From Stercorarius parasiticus (taxonomy: Eukaryota > Chordata > Aves > Charadriiformes > Stercorariidae): DNA of 64,000 nucleotides. The translations under genes were made by a program, and so were the position numbers. The notes under the pieces are model-generated. The model was given only the letters and a program-made list of their open reading frames with translations, did not search any database and was not told where the DNA came from. The stretch lies in contig VWZL01000612.1 in NCBI GenBank assembly GCA_013396915.1, positions 4,848-68,847 on the forward strand, given 5' to 3'. Positions 47,601-58,322 of the stretch are shown here, piece by piece (position 1 is the first letter of the stretch; every line of letters begins with the position of its first letter).

Positions 47601-48718
47601 AGGCAAGATTCCCACCAGGCTTGGCTTGGCTGTGCCGAGATGGGAAAACTCGCAGCTGCGGCCCAGGGGTGGGGAAGGACAGACAAGCAGCCCCGCCGTC
47701 TCCATGGACTCAACGGCGGCCTGACACCGCACCCCACTGCTCGGGAGAACAGGGATGGTGGACATCCCTCCCGGGAGCTGCAGCCCCGACTTTCCAGCTG
47801 CTGAGGGTCTCCTGCTCGAGACCACCACCCTTCGCCCTCCTCGAACGCATCGAGTCAACTTCTGAACTCAATTTCAAAATAATTTGTTTCAGCGGTGATG
47901 TGCCAGCCCAGCAGCCCCACGCGTGCTCCTCACCGCGCCTGGCCACGCCGTCGCCCAATGAGCCCTCAGCTGCCCTGCAGAGGAAGGGGAACTGCAGCCA
48001 GGTGGCCGTGGATTTGAACTCCTTAAAGAAGGTGGAGAAAGAGATGCGAACCACCTGGTTTTCCTGAGAAGACAAGACACACACACACAGAGCTTTAGTC
48101 ACCCTGGTGGCTTCAGCATGGAAATGCTGCATAGGAGAAGGCGCTTGGCCATGTCTCGTGTCCCCTGTCCCTAGTGGAGATGCCACCAGGATGGAAACCA
48201 CCTCCAGCCCAGGGCAATCCATCAGCAGCAACAAGGACCAGCCAATTTCCGCACCCCCAAGTGCAGAAGACCACCGCACCCACTGTTGGCCTTCAATCAG
48301 GCCACAAAGCTAACGAGGGCAGTTTAACGAGGCCACCCCATGTCACATACCTGGGTGGTGACGTCCAGGTGGACGACGAAGTGCTTGCGGGGCATGGGCC
48401 TGAAGAGCAGGTAGAGGTAACGCCCTGCCAGTCCCAGCGACTGCGTCCCTGTCCGGGGCAGCTGCAGGTAGTTGCTGGCAGGGACGGAGCCCCGGATCCG
48501 GTAGACGGTTCCCTTCAGCCTCGCGTCCTGCCGAAACCATGGAAAGGGGTGACGGGGTGTGGGGGGGTCAGCGCTACCAGACCGTGACCCGTGCCCCCCA
48601 CCCTGTGGTGCTGGTGTCCCCGTTACCGTGAGGGCGGCCACGTCCCCCTCCCGGGCGGAGCGCTTCCACTCCTCCACGCAGAAGTGCTTGAAGATGTTCA
48701 GGTAGGGACGCTGCCAGG
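16765..48718 (-). CDS. WDR90: WDR90 (POC16), centriolar WD-repeat protein, exon 2 to stop
   Basis: WDR90/POC16 is a microtubule-binding protein of the centriole wall, needed for the inner scaffold and for ciliogenesis. Its order is an N-terminal CFAP20-like (DUF667) domain, a first set of WD40 repeats, a poorly conserved linker and a second WD40 set ending in LLWELTAS and a stop at 16765. About 42 exons fit, giving roughly 1850 residues against about 1750 in human. Nearly all junctions are GT/AG and in phase; exon coordinates are given in the four part entries. Exon 1 (start codon) is absent and should lie in the 49095-50065 gap. The order of recognised blocks ([60 protein letters not shown]) matches WDR90 throughout. 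RHOT2 follows on the same strand, as in human. Confidence 0.96.
27446..28300 (-). mobile_element. CR1 LINE fragment (WDR90 intron)
   Basis: The plus strand begins with the reversed CR1 3' end (CACAGAATCACAGAATGG). The minus strand carries a damaged ORF2 tail with [18 protein letters not shown] and [19 protein letters not shown], open from 28123 to 27521. The element is longer than most copies here and reaches further 5' into ORF2, but it is 5'-truncated. It inserted about 110 bp from the exon that starts at 28511 and ends at 28411. Confidence 0.93.
28411..30952 (-). CDS. WDR90: WDR90 variable linker exons (boundaries partly uncertain)
   Basis: Between the two WD clusters lies an acidic, Ser/Pro/Glu-rich linker. 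A small exon at 30915-30952 ([11 protein letters not shown]) and the exon at 28411-28511 (ending [15 protein letters not shown]) are firm and in phase. Likely exons lie at about 30349-30601 (contains [14 protein letters not shown]), at an uncertain position ending near 30085 (contains [14 protein letters not shown]), and at about 29726-29919 (contains [14 protein letters not shown]). These open frames have good acceptors but do not chain in phase with the donors I could choose. At least one boundary or a small extra exon is therefore missing. A CR1 copy (29078-29565) sits among them. Disordered linkers in WDR90 are known to diverge, so homology gives little help. Confidence 0.6.
29078..29565 (-). 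mobile_element. CR1 LINE fragment (WDR90 linker region)
   Basis: This copy begins with TCATAGAATGGTTTGGGTTGG on the plus strand, so sense is minus. It belongs to the same subfamily as the copies at 38.7, 46.8, 50.4 and 52.4 kb, sharing the block CCCCTGCCCTGGGCAGGGAC. It has frame damage in the ORF2 tail and sits between variable linker exons of WDR90. Confidence 0.92.
31050..42913 (-). CDS. WDR90: WDR90 first WD40-repeat cluster
   Basis: Exons in transcript order: 42845-42913, 42093-42203, 41846-41991, 41494-41551, 39854-39972, 39499-39660, 38162-38280, 36900-37016, 36051-36286, 35448-35587, 34173-34303, 32750-32880, 32093-32254, 31703-31831 and 31050-31183. All are in phase. Repeats visible include [89 protein letters not shown] and [16 protein letters not shown] followed by AIFLWDF. 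The domain is expected to fold as tandem beta-propellers and act as a protein-docking surface at the centriole. One donor, at 42844, is GTCAGT, acceptable but not optimal. The final exon ends in phase 2 and leads into the variable linker. Confidence 0.95.
34785..35375 (-). mobile_element. CR1 LINE fragment (WDR90 intron)
   Basis: The plus strand begins TCACAGAATCATAGAATCG and continues GTTGGAAGGGACCTTTCAG, the reversed CR1 3' end. The minus strand retains ORF2-tail residues such as [18 protein letters not shown], but with frameshifts. It ends about 70 bp from the WDR90 exon at 35448. Confidence 0.92.
36732..36805 (+). mobile_element. Short CR1 3'-end fragment, plus sense
   Basis: About 70 bp of CR1 3' end in plus orientation, closing with AACCATTCTATGATTCTATG. 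It is antisense to WDR90. Confidence 0.88.
37440..38060. other. AT-rich stretch in WDR90 intron
   Basis: This part of the 1.1-kb intron 37017-38161 is clearly richer in A+T than its neighbours. No exon, repeat family or RNA gene was recognised. Confidence 0.4.
38688..39160 (-). mobile_element. CR1 LINE fragment (WDR90 intron)
   Basis: The plus strand begins TCACAGAAGGGTTTGGGTTGG and follows the same subfamily consensus as the copy at 29.1 kb almost base for base. Sense is minus. It is 5'-truncated near CTCCGTGTCCTT. Confidence 0.93.
43519..48718 (-). CDS. WDR90: WDR90 N-terminal CFAP20/DUF667 domain and following linker
   Basis: Exons in transcript order: 48627-48718, 48351-48527, 47934-48063, 47322-47492, 45855-45978, 44763-44830, 44573-44667 and 43519-43749. 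The first four encode the CFAP20-like domain, with [75 protein letters not shown] and [18 protein letters not shown]. This domain binds microtubules in WDR90 and its CFAP20 relatives. The next exon carries [17 protein letters not shown], diagnostic of WDR90. The last three exons are a less conserved linker before the first propeller. The first listed exon begins in codon phase 1, so an upstream coding exon is required. Confidence 0.95.
45183..45673 (+). mobile_element. Solo LTR of an avian endogenous retrovirus
   Basis: The element starts TGTCCCGCTTTCAGCTGG and ends GGTTAAACCACGACA, the TG...CA ends of a common avian ERV LTR family. It contains a TATA-like TATAAATGG near 45400 and an ATTAAA poly(A) signal followed by CTGTCTTTATC near 45550. 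The flanks are ATCAG and GTCAG, a 5-bp target duplication with one mismatch. No internal viral genes are present, so it is a recombined solo LTR. It appears shorter than full-length relatives, suggesting an internal deletion. It lies in the WDR90 intron between exons 45855 and 44830, in the opposite orientation to the gene. Confidence 0.88.
46349..46375 (+). mobile_element. Tiny CR1 3'-terminal remnant, plus sense
   Basis: Only the last 27 bp or so are left: a CGAACC word followed by the ATTCTATGATTCTATGAA terminus. Confidence 0.7.
46808..47222 (-). mobile_element. CR1 LINE fragment lacking its 3' end
   Basis: It starts abruptly at TGGCCTTGAACACCCCCAGG, which lies about 110 bp inside the 3' end of the sister copies, and then follows the same subfamily. 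CR1 copies normally keep the 3' end, so the terminal part was deleted after insertion or left behind by a rearrangement. Confidence 0.9.
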
Positions 48719-48774
48719 CTGCCGGTACCGGGATCGGCGGGGGGATGGTCCCCCCGCCCAGACGCCCCCCATTA

Positions 48775-49094
48775 CCCCCTGTACCGGGGACCCCATTGAT
48801 GCACCCATGTCCCAAGGTCCCCTGCCCTGTTGACACCCCATTATCTCCATGTCCTCCCAGTCCTGGTGTTGCCCTCATGCCCCAAAGCCGGTGACACCCC
48901 CAGTACCTCCGTGGCCCGAGCCCCCACCAGCCCTGGTGACACCCATGCTCTACCTCCGTGCCCCAAGCCCCCGTGAGGACCCCATTATTACTGTCCCCTG
49001 AGTCTTCTCAGCCCCCGTAGTGCCCCCATTATCTCCGTGTCTCAAGTCCCCCCCATGCCCCAGAGCTGCCCCCCTAGCCGTGGTGACACCCCTG
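48775..49094. repeat. Degenerate minisatellite at the gap edge
   Basis: A C-rich array of loosely repeated words (CCCCATTATCTCCGTG, GGTGACACCC, CCCAAGCCCCC) with a period of very roughly 35-45 bp. It lies just 5' of WDR90 exon 2 and runs into the N gap, which it probably caused. Confidence 0.6.
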
Positions 49095-50065
49095 NNNNNN
49101 NNNNNNNNNNNNNNNNNNNNNNNNNNNNNNNNNNNNNNNNNNNNNNNNNNNNNNNNNNNNNNNNNNNNNNNNNNNNNNNNNNNNNNNNNNNNNNNNNNNN
49201 NNNNNNNNNNNNNNNNNNNNNNNNNNNNNNNNNNNNNNNNNNNNNNNNNNNNNNNNNNNNNNNNNNNNNNNNNNNNNNNNNNNNNNNNNNNNNNNNNNNN
49301 NNNNNNNNNNNNNNNNNNNNNNNNNNNNNNNNNNNNNNNNNNNNNNNNNNNNNNNNNNNNNNNNNNNNNNNNNNNNNNNNNNNNNNNNNNNNNNNNNNNN
49401 NNNNNNNNNNNNNNNNNNNNNNNNNNNNNNNNNNNNNNNNNNNNNNNNNNNNNNNNNNNNNNNNNNNNNNNNNNNNNNNNNNNNNNNNNNNNNNNNNNNN
49501 NNNNNNNNNNNNNNNNNNNNNNNNNNNNNNNNNNNNNNNNNNNNNNNNNNNNNNNNNNNNNNNNNNNNNNNNNNNNNNNNNNNNNNNNNNNNNNNNNNNN
49601 NNNNNNNNNNNNNNNNNNNNNNNNNNNNNNNNNNNNNNNNNNNNNNNNNNNNNNNNNNNNNNNNNNNNNNNNNNNNNNNNNNNNNNNNNNNNNNNNNNNN
49701 NNNNNNNNNNNNNNNNNNNNNNNNNNNNNNNNNNNNNNNNNNNNNNNNNNNNNNNNNNNNNNNNNNNNNNNNNNNNNNNNNNNNNNNNNNNNNNNNNNNN
49801 NNNNNNNNNNNNNNNNNNNNNNNNNNNNNNNNNNNNNNNNNNNNNNNNNNNNNNNNNNNNNNNNNNNNNNNNNNNNNNNNNNNNNNNNNNNNNNNNNNNN
49901 NNNNNNNNNNNNNNNNNNNNNNNNNNNNNNNNNNNNNNNNNNNNNNNNNNNNNNNNNNNNNNNNNNNNNNNNNNNNNNNNNNNNNNNNNNNNNNNNNNNN
50001 NNNNNNNNNNNNNNNNNNNNNNNNNNNNNNNNNNNNNNNNNNNNNNNNNNNNNNNNNNNNNNNNN
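49095..50065. other. Assembly gap of 971 N
   Basis: The gap begins in a degenerate minisatellite and ends inside the last visible codon of the CFAP70-like gene. It should contain that gene's stop codon and 3' UTR, the intergenic space, and the WDR90 promoter and exon 1. Frames that read through the N are artefacts. Confidence 0.98.
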
Positions 50066-53000
50066 GGTTGCCGAAGCCGAAGCGCTGCTGGGCAGCGTGG
50101 ATCTCCCGCAGCAAGGAGTCGTTCCGCAGGCCCAGCTGCAGGGGAGAGCGGGGAGGGGGGGTCAGGCAAGGCCAAGGGCACACACCCCCCCCACACACCA
50201 CCACACCACCCCCGCCGGGTGGGGGCTGCCACCCACCGACCCCCCGGGGAACAGAAACGGGTCTTTCCTCACTCTGCCGGTACTGGCACGGAGCTGGGCG
50301 GCAACAGGAGGGCAGGAGATGAGGGCAAGGGCTCAAAAAGGGCAGATTTTCATAGAATCACAGAAGGGTTTGGATTGGAAGGGACCTTTAAAGCCCATCC
50401 AGTGCCACCCCCTGCCCTGGGCAGGGACACGTCCCACCAGACCAGGTTGCTCCAAGCCCCATCCAACCTGGCCTTGAACACCCCCAGGGATGGGGCAGCC
50501 ACAGCTTCTCTGGGCAACCTGGGCCAGGGGCTCACCACCCTCATCGTCAAAAATTGCTTCCCGATACCTAACCTGAAGCTCCCCTCTCCCAGTTTGAAGC
50601 CCTTACCCACGCCATGCCTTCACACATCCTATCTATCTGCTATGCCCCATCGTCGAATTAAACTTGCAGGTTAAAAGGGAAAGTGTGTGGCGCTGTGTGC
50701 CCTGCCCACCCTCCCACCCCGCGGGGACACTTACCTTGAGGGTGTACTTGTAGCACTGCTCTGCCTCCCGCTGCCGTCCTCCCTGGGGAAAGGAGAGGAG
50801 AGCAGGCGGTGAGGAAACTATCCTGCGGGAAAGGCACAGGTTCCCGGTGAAATAACACATTATAGGGAAGCTGGGCACGAAGGACGTGCCCTAGGCGATG
50901 ACGGGCAACGAGGAAGGGCGCTGCTGTTGCCATCTGAGCACAGTCCCCAAACTGTTTTTACCAATGAGATCTACAAAATGTTCTTCAGGCTCAACAAACC
51001 AGACGCCAATAAAACTGCGGCTGGCGGTGGGCGTGGCTGGCTGGGCACTCACTTGCAGGCAGATGAGGGCGAGATATCCCCACACTTCAGCATTGGTGTT
51101 ATTTAGGGTGTTGGCTTCAGTGAGAGCATCCTCTGCATCCACCATCTCCTCCAGCTTGAGTGAGAGAGAGAGGGAGAAGGCAAGGTGTGAACAAGAGGCA
51201 AACAGCAGGCGGGAAGGGCTGCAGAACCAAACAGGTGTCTGCTCCAACAGCCGAAGAAATCAGCACAAGAAAAGCGTCTGGCAGGGTTTCCCTGATAGGG
51301 ATGCAGGGAAAGGATTTAGGGCCGAGACAACCAGTTACCCTCCATGCCAGCCTCCAGCTCTCCAGTCTGGAGCACAAACCTCTCCCCACTGACTCCCGAC
51401 CCCCGTGGGAGCACACAGCATATTTACAAATCAGCCCCTGGCTGTAAGGAAAGCAGCAGGAACGCCTTCACATCCATCTAGGGGAACCGAGTGGTCCAGA
51501 TCCATAGGGAAATGTGACTCCTGATCCCTATTCCGGCTGTGTGGTGGCTCCTGGGAGGCTCCCAGGCCACCACTCGCCTCCCCGGCTCCAGTCCGCAGCC
51601 TCCCGGGAGGTGTACGTTTGGCCAAGGGGGAAACACAAGTTCAAGTTCCTTCCCCGTTTGCATCCCTCAGCCAAATTCCCTTGGAGGAACCTGGCGATGT
51701 GTACCTCTGGGAGGTACCGCGCTGCTGGTGGCCGGGTGTCCTTGGCAGCCCTTCAGAGGCACTGGATTCCTTTGGGCAGGGAAAGCACCGAGATTCCTCT
51801 CTGCTAACATTCTGCTCAATTCCTTTGCGGTGACACGCAGGTCACGTGTAGGCAGGCACCCGGAGCAAAGCCCAGGCCCAGATTACGGGCTTGCCGTGAC
51901 ATCCTGGGGTAGGAGGTGCTGGCAGTGGGATGAGGGGGGACAGATTGCTGCTCCCAGAGCAGCTGCTGAGGGTGACAGTCCTCTGACATCTCCCTTACGA
52001 GCAGCCCGGGGTGCCACGCTGGGATTGCAATGGCAGCTCGGCCAGGAGCACCGGTTTCACAGGCAGCTAAGCTTTACTTTATGACGGGATCATGCAAAAG
52101 CAGAACCTGCATCCCCTGCCACAGAGCCGATTAAAGCACGGACAACTTGAAGGCGATTGCACTTACCCTGTAGCAGGCGATTCCCACCCCCAGCCAGGTG
52201 AGGCAGGAGGCAGAGTTCTTGCAGGCGAGCAGGTAGGTCTGCTTGGCCCGGCCGAACTGCCAGGAGAGAGACGGTCAGGATTCTCTCTGAATCAAACACA
52301 TCACTGCAAACAGACGCCCCCCGGCCTCAGCAATTTGCCAAACACCCCATCTGCAGTGGGGCTCAGACACTCACTGTCCCCACTGCTGCTGGGGGGGCTG
52401 AGAGCCTGCCCACTGCCCCCAACGCGGTGCTGGCAGGTACTAATACAGTCACAGAATCACAGAATGGTTAGAGTTGGAAGGGACCTTAAAGACCACCCAG
52501 TGCCACCCCCTGCCCTGGGCAGCGACACCTCCCACCAGACCAGGTTGCTCCAAGCCCTGTCCAACCCGGCCTTGAACACCCACAGGGATGGGGCAGCCAC
52601 AGCTTCTCTGGGCAACCTGGGCCAGGGGCTCACCACCCTCAGAGTGAAAAATTTCTTCTTGACATCTCATCTCAATCTCCCCTCTTCCAGTTTAAAACCA
52701 TTTCCCCTTGTCCTGTGGCTCCCCTCCCCGATCCAGAGTCCCTCCCCAGCTTTCCTGGAGTCCCTTTAGGGACTGGAAGGGGCTCAAAGGTCTCCCCAGA
52801 GCCTTCTCTTCTCCAGGCTGAACCCCCCCAACTCTCTCAGCCTGTCCTCACAGCAGAGGGGCTCCAGCCCTCCCAGCATCTCTGGGGCCTCCTCTGGCCC
52901 CGCTCCAACAGCTCCGTGTCCTTCTGCTGTTGGTGCCCCAGAGCTGGAGGCAGCACTGCAGGGGGGCAAGTGGGTGGGTCATGTAGAAGTCCCCTCATTG

Positions 53001-56000
53001 CCAGGATGATGAGAATGGCCCAGCAGCACCTTGCACAAAGGAACAGGACAGGTCCATGCTTCAAGGAGTTGAGCGCTCCACGGTTTTGCTGTGTCGTGCG
53101 TTCTTGGCTATAGCTACTAATAATGGCATCTTGTGCCTGGGGTCTGGAATCTACTACTTTGTGTAAATTTCCCTTCCTCCACTCCTGCTGGCTCCTCACC
53201 TCTTTCTCTTCCAAGTAGATGGAGCCCAGGCGCAGGTAGACAAAGTGCATATCCGCAGCATCCTCCACAAAACTGATGGTTCGCTCGTAGCACTCCTTTG
53301 CCTCACCAAAGTCCCTCTTCAGGTAGCACAGGTGCCCTTTCTGAGCCCAGACATTTGGATTCTGTGCAGAGAAAGCCAGGAGTGAGACGTGGCTGGGAGA
53401 TGGGAGGGACAGAGACCTGGGAGAGGGGCAGGGACCCCTGTAACCAGCAGGAAGAGCTGAACGGTGTTTGATTATAGCAGGACAGATTTTACGTACAGAG
53501 TTATTATCAAGTCAGTGGGCTGCCTGCATAACATCAGAGAACTGGGAGCCCTCTCCAGCCTTTCCTTGCCCGGTGTCCTGGCCCGTGCAAGGCTCCTCAG
53601 GTATCGTGAGTACTGGGAGATGTCAGCTTCACAGCCCTCTCTGCCTTCCATTCAACCTGACTCTCCAAAGCCACCTTCCCCCTCTCTCTCTGCTGAATAG
53701 CAGCCTTGTTTCTCATGAAACACAGCCTGATTCACCAACAGAGGGAAAGAGGATCAGGATATACATGTTCAAAGGGAAAAGAAAGGCAGATGCGGTGGAG
53801 AGAGGAGCCCTCGCTCAGAAATGCCGCCTGTCTGTGCAGGAGATGACAGAAGGCAAGTAATAAGCGGGGTAATGAGGAGGGCAGTGCTGCAGCCACAGGC
53901 TGATGTGGTTCATCAGCTATGATTATCCTCCCCTGCAGAAATTGCTGCAGACTAGCATTAGAATTGCTCAAGTGGAAATGAAGCATGGGCTCTAGGTTCC
54001 CACGCAGCGAAAACACAGGCGTTTGGCCAGCGTCCTGCTTCGGGCCACCATGCTGCATCCCGGAAACACAGAGAGAATTACCGTGGGGTCGATCCTAACG
54101 GCCTCACGGAGACATTCTTGGCATTTGGAGAAGTCTTCCTTCAGCAAGCAAGTCCAGGCCAGTGCCAGGTAGTACGTGCAGGAGGGACCTCCCTGAAGGC
54201 TCAGCAGCTCGTGGGCAAGCGCCATGTGGACAAACTGGGGAGGAAGAGCACACTGGCACGGTGAGGAGAGCAGACAAACCACAGGCACCCCAAAAAGACA
54301 CGGCAGGAGGACTGACTCGCACCTAATTCACTCCCATGAACAGAAAACAGGCAGGAGATCTTTCTTCCCCCCCTCCTTTGAATATTTACCTCCATTACTT
54401 CTAGTTCTGTTTTGCTCTAAGCAGCTCCTTCTGCCATGTAAAATGAAGGCAGACAGCATAATGTGGCAGTCAGAGAGATCCCACAGAGACAACTGTGTGG
54501 GACAGGGACATGCCACAGGTGACACAAAAATTACTCTGACATACACAGGCGTCTGAAACAAGAAAGGAGTGCTGGCGTCTTGGAAGCATCACAATAATGC
54601 ATCTCATCTCCGAATGTACAGAGAAGAGCACATCTGCACCATGTCTGACCCGGCTGTTCCCCTGGGGCAGCCCGAGAACGCTCACCTGCCTGAGATGACA
54701 GTGTCCCCAACCCGCATTTTGGTCTCAATACTCTGCCTGGCCACAGTTTTGCATTTCTGGGCAGTGGTGGTTTCGCTCCCTCTTGCACATGGCAGGTGGG
54801 GTAGCCCACAGCTTGTTCTCTGAGCCCAAGAAGAGGGCTGGCTGGAACTTGCCACCAACTCTTTGGTAATAACCCAGAGAATGAGACCAAACCTCCCTTC
54901 CCACTCCTCCCCTCCACGTTGAGCTGACCTGGATGGCATTGAATTTCATCAGGAATTCCACTGTCTTCATGAAGATTGTGCAGGGAGGTTGGCTGAGTCC
55001 TGAAACAGGGAATGGTGCTGCAAGAAAACGTGTCTCCATCAGTCCCAAACCAAAACTGGGCTTTTTATTTCTGAAGCAAGAGCAGGGGCTGAGACCTTGC
55101 TGGGGACAAAGGCATCCCAGCCACACAGTGTAAAACCTGGGAGGTGGCAGAGGCGGCTGAAGCAGAGATCAACTCAGCATTTTTTTCTGAAGGGCTTACG
55201 TTTTTGTAGAGATGTGAAAAGAAACCATGCTCTTGACCCACTAATTTTCCAGTCCAAACTCAGAGGAACAAAAGATAAGAATTTAGGAATGAATTTTGTC
55301 AGAGTTAACTACAGTGAGGCCCCAAAGCAACACAGGGGCCTGGAGCACCCAGCCCTGCCATCTCTTTGCCACCCTTTGGCGAGTGGAGCTGTAGAGAAGG
55401 CAGATCACACAACACAGGACCAGAGGAGGTGCCTAGGGAAGTTTAAGAGCTGGCATCTCAGGAGGGAGACATCCGAGCAGCTGACGAAGGCCGCTGGGTG
55501 CAGTGACATGCAGGGAAAGAGCTGCATTCACCCGCTGGCTGTCCATCCTGAGATGTGCTGCTCTGAAAATTGGGATGAACCTGCTTTGCTGAAGATTCCC
55601 CAGCTAGGGAGAGAGAACAAGCCTCAATGTCCAGCCTTGGCATCAGGACAGCCACGGCTCAGTGCTCCCAAGTCACTACCCTCCCCACCGATCGCATGAG
55701 GCCATCTCCCAGCACTGGGCTCTCCCTTCCATGCCAGGTCCCCATCCCCTAACCTTTCGGGGCTGACGCCGGTGCAGTAGCACCTTCCTCGGGTGCCACG
55801 AAGGCCAGGGCAGGCTCCACCGCTTCTGGCAACCTTTCAGCTGAGCCACCTGGAATGAAACCCCCAACAACCATTAGGTGCAAACAAAGGGTTTGCCATA
55901 AACCACCCAGTTTGGAGCATGTTCCACAGAAATGGAGTAGAGAGAAAAATATAAAAGATCTACCAGATTTTCAGAACTGGGAAGAAATTTCTTTGCAGGA

Positions 56001-58322
56001 GTTGTTACCTAGGTCTGGGGTTTTGAGAACAAGATTGCCATGTGAAGCTAGAAACAGGTATAAATGAAGAAATTCTTTACTGTGGGGGTGGGGAGACACT
56101 GGAACAAGTTGCCCAGAGAAGTTGTGGGTGCCTGGAAGTGTTCAAGGCCAGGGTGGACAGGACTTGGAGCAACCTGGTCTGGTGGGAGGTATCCCTGCCC
56201 AGGGCAGGGGGTTTGGAAGTAGATGATCTTCAAGGTCCCTTCCAACCCAAACCATTCTGTGATTTTATGATCTATGAATATCCCTTCCGTCATAATCAGA
56301 AGGGGCAAAAAAAGGCATGTAACACTAGGCCTGCCTGCCTGAAGCACTTCGCATGGAGTGGTGATAACGTTAAAAATAAAGCCAGATGACATTTCCCGCA
56401 GCCTGGCCAAATATTTGGGACTCGGGACAGAAAGTCTTGGCTCAGGGTGAGCCTGGACACAAGTTAGGCTCCAAAGGAAGCCTTTGGTTCAGGGTCGCCA
56501 CCAAGCAGCTGTTTTGCCCTTTGAATTGGTGTGGCAGTGCTTTCCAAGCTGCGTCGGGAAGTCACAGCAACAGCTTTCATGAAAACTAAACCCGGATGAC
56601 CCTAATGTATGACTGTCACAGGGGCAGCTCTGCCCTCCCAAAGCCTCAAAAAGCACGCTCACTTCCTCCAGCCGCCCTGGCCACTGCCCGCACATCGCTA
56701 TGTCAGTGGCACTGGGCTGGGGCAGAAAAATAAATGCCAAGACAGGTCCCTCTGCTAGGCTGCGGATAAAACAAGGCATTGGCTGTGCTGCTTTCAGAAG
56801 GACTCATCGTTTAAAGCAGCACACTTGCTGCTGTTGTCTCTCGCCACTGGTGAGTCTATTCTAACATCTTCTTCCTTTACCCTTTGTATTTCTCCTCTTA
56901 GAAACACTTAGGAATTTCTCCTCTCCTTCCACTGTTCACCATCTCCCACACTGCTCCAAGCCCCCTCTTTGCTGGTGCTAGGGCACTGGCATTTTGCCCA
57001 GTGTTACCTGGGCCTGTGCTGGGAGACCTCACAGACGTGGCAGAAATTTGCTTTTTCCCTCCTTCTCCCTCCTTGGCGAGCTGGGCTTTCAGGAGTTTCT
57101 TAGCCTCACGGAAGGCCATTTCTGCCTGAATATTATTATTCTGCAGCTCATAAAATAAACCTATGGGAGACAGAAAGAGCAGCACGAGCAGACACCTGTC
57201 CCTTAGCAAAATCCTTGCCTTAGCCCTCAGATTACAGCAGGGAGAAGAGGAACAGGGGCAGAAGCAATGCTGGGCTCTACAGGAACGCCTTGAGCACACA
57301 GGCTGGCTTGCTTTTGTACCTGAAAGCGTCCAGGCTACAACGCTGGATGGCTCCAAGCAGCAGGCATTCTCAAAGAAAATCTCTGCCTCTGTGTAGTGCT
57401 GCAGCATGACAGCCACAACCCCACAGAGGAGCAAGCTGGGGACAGGGCGGGACAGGTTAGCCTTGCAGGACACCCCCCCACCCACCCACCGGGATCACGC
57501 AGCACCTTTGGATATGATGGGGGTCCAGAGAAAGAGCCTGCCGGAAGCACTCCTGGGCTTTGGTTGTTTCCTCAAGCAGGAGGCGGAACGCCCCATAGTC
57601 CAGCCAGTGCTGGATGTTGCGCTGGTCCTGATCTAACCTCTAGACAAAAGAGGTCACCGTTGGAGTGAGGACTGCTGCAATCACACTCAGCACATGCAAT
57701 GGACTGGGGAGACAACTCTGGAATGACCACAGCTTTTCTCTGGCCACCCCAGCCCCATTTAGCAACAATCAGACCCTTGTCTGTCATGTGCTAGGGTTAG
57801 TGGGATATGCTGGGCTTCCTCTAAGCCTCCTTCACCTAACACATGTCCTCCAGCTTCAGCTGACCTCTTTCTAGCCTCCTGTTAGAAGGCCCAGTGTCCC
57901 CAGTGCTGACCCAGCACGCCTTTTGGACCAGCTCATCCTATTTCCCCTGGCCTTGAGGCTGAAGTCCTCAGTGACCCAGCCAGGCTCTGTCTCACATCCT
58001 CCAGAGAGCAGCATCTCCCTAGAAAATCCATCGTATTCAGCCTGAGTATCCTGGTCACGTTCACCTCCTTCCTCCGTAAGAACAGTCAGGGATGGCTGAG
58101 CTGTCAGCAACACGGGCCCCGCGCCGCCACGACGGTGTGCTGGCTGCCAGCCCAGACACACGGGAGATAGGCAGGAAAGAACAGGGGCTCCTTTACCTTC
58201 TGGTGGTAGACAGATGCCAGCTTGTAGTCCTTGTTGACTTCAGCTTCGCAAGCAAAGAGCCAGAGCTGCTCCTCGGTCATGCGCAGCACGGGGACAGGGG
58301 GAGCAGATTCCTCGAACAGTAG
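50066..58322 (-). CDS. CFAP70: CFAP70-like C-terminal TPR array
   Basis: Exons 58197-58322 to 50066-50135 encode helical pairs with TPR-type W/L/G/Y/A/P spacing. Examples are [20 protein letters not shown] with [52 protein letters not shown] with [50 protein letters not shown] and [20 protein letters not shown]. The array is interrupted by a low-complexity Ala/Pro/Glu-rich exon at 55754-55849 and by Lys-rich sequence before it. Three donors are less usual: GTGCTG at 57505, GTTAGG at 55753 and GTCAGC at 54928. The last exon runs into the gap two or three residues before the expected end. Confidence 0.88.

Noticed and set aside
49020..50674. Long frames of up to 545 codons across the N block
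   Set aside because: They read through 971 N and have no real coding content.
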